64,000 bases of DNA, taken from the NCBI GenBank assembly GCA_013361095.1, contig JAATWA010000001.1:3875001-3939000 (forward strand), written 5' to 3'. Of this stretch, positions 1-7,585 are shown piece after piece. The notes beneath the pieces were generated by a model. The model ran no database searches. It was not told the origin of the DNA and saw nothing but the letters and a program-made list of their open reading frames with translations. Each line of letters begins with the position of its first letter. Positions within the stretch are counted from its first letter, which is position 1. This DNA is from Pseudanabaena biceps. Its GTDB lineage: Bacteria; Cyanobacteriota; Cyanobacteriia; Pseudanabaenales; Pseudanabaenaceae. Position numbers and translations under genes: made by a program.

Positions 1-423
1 TTAAAAATTAATTTATTGCCTTTTTCTGATCCTTTGCAATTAGAATTTGTCCCACAGGGCTTAGCTCTATCGTTTTATGGTGTTGCTGGCACTCTGTTAG
101 AGCTATACCTGCTCTATGTTATGGCGATCGACTATGGCAGTGGCTACAACGAGTTCGATCGCACCAGTGGCAAAGTAACGATTTTTCGTCGTGGGCGCAC
201 TAAGAGCAAAAATTTTGAATTTATTTACAAAATTGCTGATGTGCAGGCTGTGCGTGTAGAGATCCGTGAGGGACTGAGTCCTAAACGAGCTTTATACTTG
301 CGCGTCAAGGGCAAGGGTGATTTGCCTTTGTCAGAAGTGGGGCAACCAATTTCCCTATCTGTCCTTGAAGATCGGGCGGCTGAGATTGCTAGATTTTTGT
401 CAGTGCCACTAGAAGGTTTGTAG
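1..423 (+). CDS. ycf4: Photosystem I assembly protein Ycf4 (3' part)
   Basis: Ycf4 is a thylakoid membrane factor for assembly of photosystem I. The reading frame is open from the first base of the window, so this is the C-terminal three quarters of a protein usually near 185 residues; the TTG at 16 is not a start. Visible family landmarks are FVPQGLALSFYGVAGTLLEL (end of the membrane region), GGYNEFDR-like GSGYNEFDRTSG, then VRVEIREGLSPKRALYLRVKG and VGQPISL, ending RFLSVPLEGL. Identification rests on recalled family sequence. A long hairpin starts three bases after the stop. Confidence 0.93.
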   Translation, partial: LKINLLPFSDPLQLEFVPQGLALSFYGVAGTLLELYLLYVMAIDYGSGYNEFDRTSGKVTIFRRGRTKSKNFEFIYKIADVQAVRVEIREGLSPKRALYLRVKGKGDLPLSEVGQPISLSVLEDRAAEIARFLSVPLEGL

Positions 424-425
424 AG

Positions 426-490
426 GACATAAAACCGAAACAGTGTTAGGCGGCGCTTCGAGCCGCCTAACACTGTTTCGGTTTTATGTC
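426..490. terminator. Perfect hairpin downstream of ycf4
   Basis: Arms 426-454 and 462-490 are exact reverse complements (29 bp) around a short GCTTCGA centre. The arm contains the GGCGGC core typical of this window. Position directly after the ycf4 stop suggests it acts as a transcript end, but there is no clean T-run. Confidence 0.7.
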
Positions 491-506
491 TTAACATGAA
501 TGGTGA

Positions 507-608
507 TAGCTATAGTCATCAATGTTAGGACAAAGCCAAAACCCAAGAGATGGTTGCAGCGCTTTGCGCCGCAACCATCTCTTGGGTTTTGGGCTGGCGA
601 CAGCTATA
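507..608. repeat. TATAGC-ended hairpin element (family 1)
   Basis: Outer ends read TATAGTCA on the left and TGGCGACAGCTATA on the right. They flank an inner palindrome (arms 536-557 and 571-592, 22 bp) that begins CCAAAACCCAAGAG. Same architecture as the elements near 6137, 22092, 33351 and 61829. Confidence 0.7.
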
Positions 609-647
609 TTTACTACACAGAAGTCTTTGAAGGTTAAAAAAACAGAA

Positions 648-1373
648 ATGTTACGTTTGATTTTAAGTTGTTTTTTAGCGGCAAGCATCTTGCTTACTGG
701 CTGTAGTAATAGCAGTAGTGTTTCCGCAAGCTCATCTCCCACTGCTTCGCCAAGTGCATCAGCCACACCTACTGTAAGTCCTGCGGCTAATTCTTTAGAG
801 TCAGCCCTTGCTAAACTTGTGCAGCTAAAGGGAAAAGCAACCGTTGAATTAAAACTCAAATCAGGAATTGTCAAAATTGAACTTGATGGCGACAATGCTC
901 CCGTTACCGCAGGAAACTTTGCCGATTTAGTAAAACGGGGAGTTTACAATGGCTTAACTTTTCATCGGGTAGTAAAAGAGCCAATGCCTTTTGTGGCACA
1001 GGGCGGCGATCCTCTTGGTAATGGGACTGGTAATTTTATTGATCCCGCTACATCCCAAGCGCGTTATATTCCTCTCGAAATTTTACCTGAAAAGGAAAAG
1101 AAACCCGTTTATGGTGAGATTTTAGAGGCTACTCAAAAGCCTAAACTGCGCCACAATAAGGGCGCGATCGCGATGGCACGATCACAGTCTCCTAACTCAG
1201 CATCTTGTCAGTTTTATTTTGCCCTTGATGACATTTATTTTCTTGATGGTTCCTATGCTGTGTTTGGCTATGTGACTGAAGGTATGGACTTGGTCGAAAA
1301 AATTCAAATGGGCGATCGCATTGAGTCAATGACTATCACCGAAGGCGAACAAAATATTAAACAGCCTGCGTAA
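648..1373 (+). CDS. Cyclophilin-type peptidyl-prolyl isomerase, lipoprotein
   Basis: Predicted prolyl isomerase acting outside the cytoplasmic membrane. I start at ATG 648 rather than further upstream because the next residues form a lipoprotein signal (hydrophobic LILSCFLAASILLTGC with lipobox LLTGC), and the upstream in-frame stretch lies in a hairpin element. A Ser/Ala/Thr/Pro-rich linker follows, then the cyclophilin domain with TFHRVV, QGGDPLGNGTGN and SQFYFAL. About 241 residues. Diverged cyclophilins of this kind are common in cyanobacteria; substrate unknown. A hairpin at 1378-1410 follows the stop. Confidence 0.88.
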   Translation: MLRLILSCFLAASILLTGCSNSSSVSASSSPTASPSASATPTVSPAANSLESALAKLVQLKGKATVELKLKSGIVKIELDGDNAPVTAGNFADLVKRGVYNGLTFHRVVKEPMPFVAQGGDPLGNGTGNFIDPATSQARYIPLEILPEKEKKPVYGEILEATQKPKLRHNKGAIAMARSQSPNSASCQFYFALDDIYFLDGSYAVFGYVTEGMDLVEKIQMGDRIESMTITEGEQNIKQPA

Positions 1374-1377
1374 TACA

Positions 1378-1531
1378 AAACAAAGAAATGGCTACGCCAT
1401 TTCTTTGTTTGAGAACCTTTACTGGGTTTGGTTTTCAATTCACAAAAGTGTAGTCACACTTTTGTGAACTTACTAAAAAAAAGATGAGTGTCGGCGCTTC
1501 GCGCCGACACTCATCTTTTTTTTAGTAAGTT
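1378..1531. repeat. Three consecutive hairpins between convergent genes
   Basis: 1378-1410 (15-bp arms, loop TAC), 1441-1466 (11-bp arms) and 1467-1531 (31-bp arms, loop TTC, GGCGC core, flanking runs of eight A or T). The last one contains the stop codon of the minus-strand gene at 1522, so it can serve as a bidirectional terminator for both convergent genes. Confidence 0.75.
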
Positions 1532-1917
1532 CTAATAATTCGCTGTTCAACAATGTAGCGATCGCCTAGATTGGAGTTGTAAGGGTTATAGATGAATTGA
1601 TTGGTTCCAGAAAAACCAGATGGGTAAGTATATCGAGTGTTAACTGAGTTGCGGTTGTGGAAACTCCGATTAGTCCGATTAAACTGGGGAGAAGTTTCTT
1701 GGAAAATTACACCAGAGTTTCTATTGTAACTGCGATAAAAATTATCTCTAGTAACTCTAGGCTGATAAATATTAGCGGGATAGGATCGATAACTGCGATA
1801 GGAGTTAACTGTTGGATTTGAGCCAAACCTAATGTCAATGGATATTTCAGCGATCGCACTATTAGTAAATGTAGTCATCGCCCCTAGCATAGCGATCGTG
1901 GCAGTTAATAGTTTCAT
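1522..1917 (-). CDS. Small secreted hypothetical protein
   Basis: Unrecognised protein of about 131 residues. The start at 1917 is preferred over 1941 because AAGGAG lies eight bases upstream and the protein then begins with a clean signal peptide MKLLTATIAMLGAMTTFTNS ending AIA. The mature part is rich in Tyr, Arg, Asn and Ser (YRSYRSYPANIYQPR, NFYRSYNRNSG) with no cysteines, suggesting an exported low-complexity protein. The last codons and the stop lie inside a 31-bp-arm hairpin, so its C-terminus RIIRTY is partly dictated by that repeat. Confidence 0.6.
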   Translation of the reverse strand: MKLLTATIAMLGAMTTFTNSAIAEISIDIRFGSNPTVNSYRSYRSYPANIYQPRVTRDNFYRSYNRNSGVIFQETSPQFNRTNRSFHNRNSVNTRYTYPSGFSGTNQFIYNPYNSNLGDRYIVEQRIIRTY

Positions 1918-1980
1918 TAATTTATGCTCCTTAAAATCCAAGAAAATTTGAGAATCAAAAAGCCTTAACTATTTCTACCT

Positions 1981-2114
1981 TACTCCCTTCTCACCCAAGG
2001 ATTAGCGGCGCGAAGCGGCGCACCGCTAATCCTTGGGTGGGAGGGAGTATCTCAAATTACAAAGTATAGCTGGTTAAGAGAGAGTGGCGGCGCTTTGCGC
2101 CGCCACTCTCTCTT
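1981..2114. repeat. Two hairpins, first of TACTCCCTTC family (family 3)
   Basis: 1981-2049 has outer TACTCCCTT / GGGAGGGAGTA ends and an inner CACCCAAGGATTAGCGG palindrome. 2076-2114 is an exact 18-bp-arm hairpin (AAGAGAGAGTGGCGGCGC, loop TTT). Copies related to the first lie at 34668 and 36056. Confidence 0.7.
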
Positions 2115-2152
2115 GGGTTTTAGAGCGGTGAGCTTGTCGAAGTGTCGAAGCC

Positions 2153-2665
2153 CTATTTTTCTGATGAAGGATTGAGGGCTGCTGCTTGAAACTTTTGTCT
2201 TAGCGCGATCGCAACATTTGGAGTGACCAGATGCCCAATTTCACCACCAAAACGGGCTATTTCACGAACGACACTACTGCTCAAAAAACTGTATTCATTG
2301 GAAGTGGAGAGAAACACAGTTTCAATGTCGTTAGCTAGAGTTTTATTGGTATGTGCCATTTGTAGCTCTAATTCAAAGTCGGACACAGCCCGCAAACCTC
2401 TAATTAATACCTGTGCATTTTTTAAGTGGGCGTAGGTGACAGTTAACCCAGTAAAAGTATCAACTTCAACATTACTTAAATTTTTGGTTGCCTCCCGAAT
2501 TTGGAGCATCCGATCTTCCATCGTAAAAAGAGGCGTTTTGCTAGGATTTCTCAAAACAGCAACAATCACTTGCTCAAATAGGTGACTGCCCCGCTTAATA
2601 ATGTCGAGATGTCCCAAAGTAATGGGGTCAAAACTACCTGGATAAATAGCAATCAAAGCAGTCAC
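2153..2665 (-). CDS. coaD: Phosphopantetheine adenylyltransferase
   Basis: Catalyses the penultimate step of coenzyme A synthesis: ATP plus 4'-phosphopantetheine to dephospho-CoA. The nucleotidyltransferase motif is plain in IYPGSFDPITLGHLDII, followed by RNPSKTPLFT, LIRGLRAVSDFELELQMA and the C-terminal SSSVVREIARFGG. I use GTG 2665, giving about 170 residues, close to the family norm. An upstream GTG at 2707 would place the start inside the hairpin at 2684-2714. Stop precedes a hairpin-rich gap. Confidence 0.93.
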   Translation of the reverse strand: MTALIAIYPGSFDPITLGHLDIIKRGSHLFEQVIVAVLRNPSKTPLFTMEDRMLQIREATKNLSNVEVDTFTGLTVTYAHLKNAQVLIRGLRAVSDFELELQMAHTNKTLANDIETVFLSTSNEYSFLSSSVVREIARFGGEIGHLVTPNVAIALRQKFQAAALNPSSEK

Positions 2666-2683
2666 CAGTTTGCCTAAATTTTG

Positions 2684-2714
2684 GATAAGAGTGCTACTAA
2701 TCAGCACTCTTATC
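2684..2714. terminator. Hairpin between chorismate lyase and coaD
   Basis: Exact 12-bp arms (GATAAGAGTGCT) with a 7-nt loop, immediately downstream of the minus-strand stop at 2718. Probable terminator or attenuator before coaD. Confidence 0.55.
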
Positions 2715-2717
2715 AGT

Positions 2718-3359
2718 TTACAGGCTACTGGAACCTAGATATTTACCGATCGCTGGCGAATAAATTTCATAAATCATCGTAATTGGTTCGCCACCATGCC
2801 ATAGCAAATAATGTCTTCCCCAATAAGTATCAATTTCTGGATAGCCAAAGACCTCGGCAACGTTGGGGCAGCTTCCTTTATAAATGCCCTTAAGGTCGCG
2901 ATATAGCTCTGTATATTTCTGATTAAGGCTTACCCAAATTGGCAACGAAGGATCTTTGAGATACTTTTGCATAGTTGTCTCAGACCACCAAGAGGTCGCA
3001 TGGGAAAACACCTCACCTGTTTGCTCTGATCGCAACCAAATTTGACGACGTATTCGTGGTGCCGCGATCGCAGCTATATCGGATGGAGCGTTATCGTCAT
3101 CCTCTCCAATCGGGTTCATGGCAATCACATCGACAGAAATTTTTGATTGGGTTAGCAACTGTAAATGTCTAGTCGGCGCTCCATCGCCAAGTAGAAACAT
3201 CTGCCAATTAGGAGACAACAGGTTAAAAGGTAAGCCTTTGCGAATATCCTCTTCGTTGCCTTGCCACATGGGTTCTTCGATGCGATTCCATGCAGTCTGA
3301 GTTTGCGCTTTGATGGAATAAGAATCAGGAATGATGATTTGAGGCGAGGAGATGGTCAT
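2718..3359 (-). CDS. Chorismate lyase, cyanobacterial (DUF98) type
   Basis: Predicted chorismate-pyruvate lyase making 4-hydroxybenzoate for plastoquinone. The 213-residue protein has the family block NLLSPNWQMFLLGDGAPTR followed by HLQLLTQSKISVDVIAM, then RQIWLRS, and the C-terminal block YWGRHYLLWHGGEPITMIYE. This family (Pfam DUF98) replaces canonical UbiC in cyanobacteria. Genes on both sides are on the same strand but separated by hairpins, so co-transcription is uncertain. Confidence 0.85.
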   Translation of the reverse strand: MTISSPQIIIPDSYSIKAQTQTAWNRIEEPMWQGNEEDIRKGLPFNLLSPNWQMFLLGDGAPTRHLQLLTQSKISVDVIAMNPIGEDDDNAPSDIAAIAAPRIRRQIWLRSEQTGEVFSHATSWWSETTMQKYLKDPSLPIWVSLNQKYTELYRDLKGIYKGSCPNVAEVFGYPEIDTYWGRHYLLWHGGEPITMIYEIYSPAIGKYLGSSSL

Positions 3360-3428
3360 ATAGGATTTCTCTTAACAATCCGTAACATATTCCCATTGTA
3401 AGCGTAAATCCCAAGATTTACAGTTGCC

Positions 3429-3514
3429 GCCCCAAAAGCCAAAAGAGAGTTGCGGTGCAACTCTCTTTTGGCTTTTGGGGCAAGCATAGAATCGCATTGC
3501 GATTCTATGCTTGC
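3429..3514. repeat. Two abutting perfect hairpins
   Basis: 3429-3481 has 25-bp arms (GCCCCAAAAGCCAAAAGAGA...) and loop GGT; 3480-3514 has 16-bp arms (GCAAGCATAGAATCGC). The two palindromes share one or two bases at their junction. They lie between the stop of the YaaW-like gene and the chorismate lyase start. Confidence 0.7.
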
Positions 3515-3519
3515 TAGAT

Positions 3520-4380
3520 TTATGACATTCTTAACAATCGGATTTGAGCAATGATAAAAATAGCGGGGATAATTCTGCCATAGTTGGTAGCGATCGCACG
3601 CCAGCCGAGATCTGCAAAAAATAAGCCCCACAGCGCAGGTGTAATCACAGAAAATACAGTTCGAGCCGCCGTGTATTGAGTGGCAGCTACCGTCATACTT
3701 CTTTTGGCGATATAGGTAGAAACATAAGCATTTAATCTAGTGGCGATCGCCGTGCCGCCAGATTTAAGGACTTCATAGCCAACTTGGTAAGAAGCAAAGT
3801 GCCAAGCCATCTGACGGGCTAAGGTATTGAGGACAGCCGATCGCACCACTGTACTGACTGCGATCGCGCTACCACCTTTGACGAGTAGACTCATTGGATT
3901 ACGCTGAGCATCGAGAGGCAAAGATTTTTGTAAATCCGATTGGGTTATTGCTGCTTGCAGAGATTCATCAAGGCTAGAGCGTTCTTTGGGAGAAAGTCTT
4001 TTCCATGAAGTATTGATCAAATTGAGAAATAATTCTGATTCAATATCTTCAATACTTTGGCTTTGAGAATATTTGATATTGAGATGCTGGCAGACACGTT
4101 CTAGGACTTGCCGATAGCTGACATTAGTAGTCTGGCGACGTAAAACCGTAAAACCATCGGCAGCTAAAAATCGAAATCTCTTGGCGATCGCCTCAATCAG
4201 TTCCTCGCGATCCCAGCCTTGTAATTCTTGAACAGGTGGACTAGCAACATAGTCAAGGGGATTGAACTTACGCCGAAATAGGATATCTGCGATTTGGTGC
4301 AGCTCTTCGTCAGTCGCCACCTCCAAAACATTGCTTAATTCGTCCATTGTCCTATCCAAATTATTTGTTATGAACAGCAT
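3520..4380 (-). CDS. YaaW family (UPF0174) protein
   Basis: Up to 286 residues, resembling E. coli YaaW: N-terminal helical part DELSNVLEVATDEELHQIAD, the middle LFLNLINTSWKRLSPKERSS, a Gly/Ala-rich stretch and the ending IPAIFIIAQIRLLRM. Function of the family is not established. The C-terminal half has several hydrophobic segments (WGLFFADLG, IIPAIFIIAQI) consistent with membrane association. An internal ATG at 4347 with AGGA just upstream would start the protein at MDELSN and is equally plausible. Monocistronic by position. Confidence 0.72.
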   Translation of the reverse strand: MLFITNNLDRTMDELSNVLEVATDEELHQIADILFRRKFNPLDYVASPPVQELQGWDREELIEAIAKRFRFLAADGFTVLRRQTTNVSYRQVLERVCQHLNIKYSQSQSIEDIESELFLNLINTSWKRLSPKERSSLDESLQAAITQSDLQKSLPLDAQRNPMSLLVKGGSAIAVSTVVRSAVLNTLARQMAWHFASYQVGYEVLKSGGTAIATRLNAYVSTYIAKRSMTVAATQYTAARTVFSVITPALWGLFFADLGWRAIATNYGRIIPAIFIIAQIRLLRMS

Positions 4381-4432
4381 CTCAAGCTAAAGAAATTTTA
4401 CAGTGCTTTGCTCTGAAGTCAAATTAAACTGC

Positions 4433-4617
4433 ATTAAGTCAGCCTATGGCGCGCGCTGAGCTTGCGCCATAGGCTTTGACTTAATAAACCCAGAGAGTGT
4501 AAGGCGGCGCAAAGCGCCGCCTTACACTCTCTGGGTTTTGAATGGCGACAGCTATAAATATGTTCAAAAGCCAAAAAATATTGGGCGGGCAAAGCCCGCC
4601 CAATATTTTTTGGCTTT
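4433..4617. repeat. Cluster of three hairpins
   Basis: 4433-4485 (imperfect, two-base bulge), 4486-4538 (25-bp arms, loop AAA, CCCAGAGAGTGTAAGGCGGC) and 4567-4617 (24-bp arms, loop AAA, AAAGCCAAAAAATATTGGGC). The last overlaps the stop codon of the minus-strand gene at 4616. An apparent 70-codon frame here is only the hairpins being translated. Confidence 0.75.
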
Positions 4618-5404
4618 ACTTGAGAAAAGGTAAAATCAGCATCCAAGGTAATTGCTCAACCCGCAGAGTTTGTTGATATTCCGATAGTCCAATCTCCATA
4701 TCTTCATGCCCCATAACAGGACTATCGCGATAAGTACCAAACAGATAATCCCACCAAGGAATATTAAAGCCAAAATTACTATTGGTTTCTTGAGGGATGA
4801 CCGAATGATGGATGCGGTGCATATCGGGCGTAACTACTGCCCAGCGCAGAATGTGATCAAACTTTAGGGAGAGATTAATATTACTGTGATTAAAGAGAGC
4901 CGTGGAATTGAGTAGTATTTCAAATATCATCACCGCAATAACAGGAGCGCCCAATAAAGTAATTCCAGTTATTTTGATTGCCATCGACAATAAAATCTCA
5001 AGGGGATGAAATCTCAGTCCTGTGGTCAGGTCAAAATCGCGATCGGCATGATGAACCTTATGTAATTGCCACAAAATCGGTAATTTGTGAAACATGACAT
5101 GTTGGCAATAAATCATTAGATCCAAGCTAATTACTGATAACAGTACAGATTGCCAATAGGGTAAAGAAATGAAGTTAAAAAGTCCCCAATTCTGTTGATC
5201 AGCGATCGCGGCCGCACCAACTGCTGCTAATGGGAAAATGGCGCGTAATATGAGCGTATCTAAGATCAAAATTCCTATATTGCTCAACCAACGCAATTTC
5301 TTAGACACTAAAAGCTTGCGTCGAGGAGCAATCATTTCCCAAACTGCCATTATTAATAACGTGCTACTAAAGCACCCAAATCTGATGAGCAGCTCATTAT
5401 TCAT
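4616..5404 (-). CDS. Sterol desaturase / fatty acid hydroxylase family membrane protein
   Basis: Integral-membrane di-iron oxygenase candidate. Histidine clusters typical of the superfamily are visible: HVMFH, LHKVHHADRDFD, FNHSN and DMHRIHHSV, followed by NFGFNIPWWDYLFGTY. Four or more hydrophobic segments surround them. I start at ATG 5404, fourteen bases after the stop of the upstream regulator; the longer frame would overlap that gene. The neighbouring GntR regulator and shared strand suggest a two-gene unit. Substrate cannot be read from sequence. Confidence 0.83.
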   Translation of the reverse strand: MNNELLIRFGCFSSTLLIMAVWEMIAPRRKLLVSKKLRWLSNIGILILDTLILRAIFPLAAVGAAAIADQQNWGLFNFISLPYWQSVLLSVISLDLMIYCQHVMFHKLPILWQLHKVHHADRDFDLTTGLRFHPLEILLSMAIKITGITLLGAPVIAVMIFEILLNSTALFNHSNINLSLKFDHILRWAVVTPDMHRIHHSVIPQETNSNFGFNIPWWDYLFGTYRDSPVMGHEDMEIGLSEYQQTLRVEQLPWMLILPFLK

Positions 5405-5417
5405 CTGATTCTCTAGT

Positions 5418-6113
5418 TTAATTTTGTTGGCTTTGCAACTGCTCAAGCTCATGGATCACTCTGGCTTGGCTAGACATTAAGTGATTACGAAGCGCATTTA
5501 AAGCTTTGTCATAATCATGCTCAACGATCGCTTGATAAATTTGTCGATGCTCAGAGCGAATTTCGAGAACTTTGAGATTTTGCTGAATCGTCTGTATCCG
5601 CAATATCGCCATTTTGTCAAATAGCTGATCAAGTAACAACGCTAACCAAGGATTGCCAGAACATTCGGCGATCGCGCGATGAAATTGATAATCGATATGC
5701 AATAACTGATAACTGGTTAATTGGTTAGGTTGCTGCTCGATCGCTTTTTCAGCCTGTTGAATGGCAAATTCAATTTTGGCAAGCTGCTCAGGACTAGCAT
5801 TTTTACAAGCCTCTAATATTGATTCTTGTTCTAATACCAAACGACAACGGTATAAATGCACTGCATCAGTGGTCGCAAAGCTAACTACCCGTAAATTCCC
5901 ATTTTCATCAGTGACAACCAACTGCTCTTGTTGCAACTGCTGTAAGGCTTCCCGAATAGGAGTACGGCTAACTTGTAGCTTCTCGGCAATTTGGGTTTCG
6001 ACCAAGCGCGAACCAGCCAAAAGTTCTCCAGACAAAATCGCTGAACGCAAAACCTGATAGGTCTGTTCACGAAGAGATTGCGATCGCTGGATGGAATGGG
6101 GTGAGGAAAGCAA
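5418..6113 (-). CDS. GntR-family regulator, FCD (FadR-like) subfamily
   Basis: Transcription factor of 231 residues. The N-terminal winged helix covers about residues 10-75 (LREQTYQVLRSAILSGELLAG, then VSRTPIREALQQLQQE). The helical FCD ligand-binding domain covers about 85-215, with acidic/His positions such as HIDYQFHRAIAECSGNPWL and SEHRQIYQAIVEHD that usually bind a metal and a small carboxylate. It is divergent from the carbamoylase and deaminase genes at 6339-8947 and probably regulates them; a candidate operator lies at 6280-6293. Confidence 0.88.
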   Translation of the reverse strand: MLSSPHSIQRSQSLREQTYQVLRSAILSGELLAGSRLVETQIAEKLQVSRTPIREALQQLQQEQLVVTDENGNLRVVSFATTDAVHLYRCRLVLEQESILEACKNASPEQLAKIEFAIQQAEKAIEQQPNQLTSYQLLHIDYQFHRAIAECSGNPWLALLLDQLFDKMAILRIQTIQQNLKVLEIRSEHRQIYQAIVEHDYDKALNALRNHLMSSQARVIHELEQLQSQQN

Positions 6114-6136
6114 AGATTAATATTCTCCCGAAAATC

Positions 6137-6246
6137 TATAGCCATGTGTATCAGAACAAATCAAAACCCAAACAGTGAGAGGCGGCGCTTCGCGCTGCCT
6201 CTCACTGTTTGGGTTTTAGATCCTAACAAGAATAGCGACATCTATA
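6137..6246. repeat. TATAGC-ended hairpin element (family 1)
   Basis: Outer ends TATAGCCATGTGTA and AGCGACATCTATA. Inner near-perfect palindrome 6163-6217 (26-bp arms, one mismatch, loop TTC) starts AAAACCCAAACAGTGAGAGG. It sits between the divergent regulator and the carbamoylase operon. Confidence 0.7.
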
Positions 6247-6279
6247 AAATAACATTCTTAGCATTTTTGATTATTTGCA

Positions 6280-6293
6280 TACAGTATATTGTA
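6280..6293. promoter_or_regulatory. Candidate GntR operator
   Basis: TACAGTATATTGTA is self-complementary at 12 of 14 positions and lies in the divergent region about 46 bases before the carbamoylase start. FCD-type GntR proteins commonly bind short A/T-rich palindromes of this kind. Assignment is inference. Confidence 0.35.
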
Positions 6294-6338
6294 CCCATAG
6301 TGTTATTGCTTACCATAACCTAAGGAAAAATCTGACCC

Positions 6339-7580
6339 ATGATAGCTGTCCTGCCTCAATTAAAAATTAATCAAGATCGACTCGAACATAGTATTGCCGA
6401 ACTTGCGGAAATTGGTAAGCTCCCAAATGGAGGGGTTTGTCGTCCTGCCTTCTCCGACAAAGATGTTCAAGCGCGTCAATTAGTGAAAACTTGGATGCAA
6501 GAAGCAGGTATGTCTGTACGCAGTGATGCAGTTGGGAATATTATCGGAACATATGCAGGAACAAAAACAGAGACAGCAGCTTTGGCGACAGGCTCACACA
6601 TTGACACCGTACCCGTCGGCGGACGCTTCGATGGGTGCTTGGGCGTGTTGGCGGGAATTGAGGTGGCAAGGGTATTGCAAGAGACACAGACAAGGTTGCG
6701 TCATCCCTTTGAAGTAATTGTATTCAGTGACGAAGAAAATAGTGTCCTTGGGTGCAAAGCGATCGCAGGAAATGCTCCTACAGATCCCGAACGCTATCGT
6801 CGTAAGGAAGGTACATCAATTCAGGAATGTCTGCAAAATGTTGGTGGTGATTGGGAGAATTTACATACAGCCAAGCGCGATCGCTCAGAAATTGCCGCCT
6901 TCATTGAGCTTCATGTAGAGCAGGGTGGAGTATTGGAGGCTAATAATAAACAAATTGGCGTAGTTACAGGGATAGTTGGGCAATATCGCTACATGGTGCA
7001 GATTGTCGGGCGACCAAATCACGCAGGCACTACTCCCATGAATATGCGAAAGGATGCCCTTGTCGCTGCGTCACAATTAGTCCTCGCCATCAATCGCCTC
7101 GGCGTGGAAACGATCGGCGATCAAGTCGCCACAGTGGGACATCTGATCGTATCGCCCAATGGCACTAACGTTGTTCCATCCCTTGTCAATTTAAGTATCG
7201 ATTTACGCGATCTCTCCGAGGAGAATTTGCAATATTTGATCACTGAGATCGAAAAAGAAGCTGCTGCGATCGCAGTTAATACTGGCACTGAGATCAGCTT
7301 TGACCAGAAACTCCATGTGCTGCCTACCCTCGCCAAACCTGAGCTAATGGCAACCATCACCGATGTTTGCAAAAATCTAAATCTCAGTTATGAATACTTA
7401 CCCAGCCGTGCGGGACATGACGCACAGGAAATGGGACGTTTTACTGATATGGCAATGATTTTTGTGCCAAGTCTCAATGGGATTAGCCATTCTGAAGAAG
7501 AATACACCTCTCCAGAGCAATGTGCTCAAGGGGCTGAGGTATTGTTACAGACGATTTTAGCGATCGATAAGAATTACTAA
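6339..7580 (+). CDS. M20-family amidohydrolase (hydantoinase/carbamoylase or allantoate amidohydrolase)
   Basis: Binuclear metal hydrolase removing a carbamoyl group from N-carbamoyl amino acids or allantoate-like ureido compounds. Of 413 residues, metal ligands appear in GSHIDTVPVGGRFDG (His87, Asp98), FSDEENSVLGC (about 130), ELHVEQGGVLE (about 190) and GISHSEEE near the end. The dimerisation block GRPNHAGTTPMNMRKDALVA and SRAGHDAQ are also present. TAAGGA lies upstream of the ATG. The deaminase gene starts 5 bases after the stop, so the two are one operon. Allantoate, N-carbamoyl-beta-alanine and N-carbamoyl-amino acid substrates cannot be told apart here. Confidence 0.86.
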   Translation: MIAVLPQLKINQDRLEHSIAELAEIGKLPNGGVCRPAFSDKDVQARQLVKTWMQEAGMSVRSDAVGNIIGTYAGTKTETAALATGSHIDTVPVGGRFDGCLGVLAGIEVARVLQETQTRLRHPFEVIVFSDEENSVLGCKAIAGNAPTDPERYRRKEGTSIQECLQNVGGDWENLHTAKRDRSEIAAFIELHVEQGGVLEANNKQIGVVTGIVGQYRYMVQIVGRPNHAGTTPMNMRKDALVAASQLVLAINRLGVETIGDQVATVGHLIVSPNGTNVVPSLVNLSIDLRDLSEENLQYLITEIEKEAAAIAVNTGTEISFDQKLHVLPTLAKPELMATITDVCKNLNLSYEYLPSRAGHDAQEMGRFTDMAMIFVPSLNGISHSEEEYTSPEQCAQGAEVLLQTILAIDKNY

Positions 7581-7585
7581 AAACT

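Noticed and set aside
16..423. A start codon at 16 for the first gene
   Set aside because: The frame is open to base 1 and the family is longer; TTG at 16 is internal to ycf4.
522..647. Upstream extension of the cyclophilin gene
   Set aside because: The added residues translate a hairpin element, and the lipoprotein signal begins at ATG 648.
4434..4646. 70-codon minus-strand frame
   Set aside because: It only reads through three stacked hairpins and overlaps the 3' end of a real gene.
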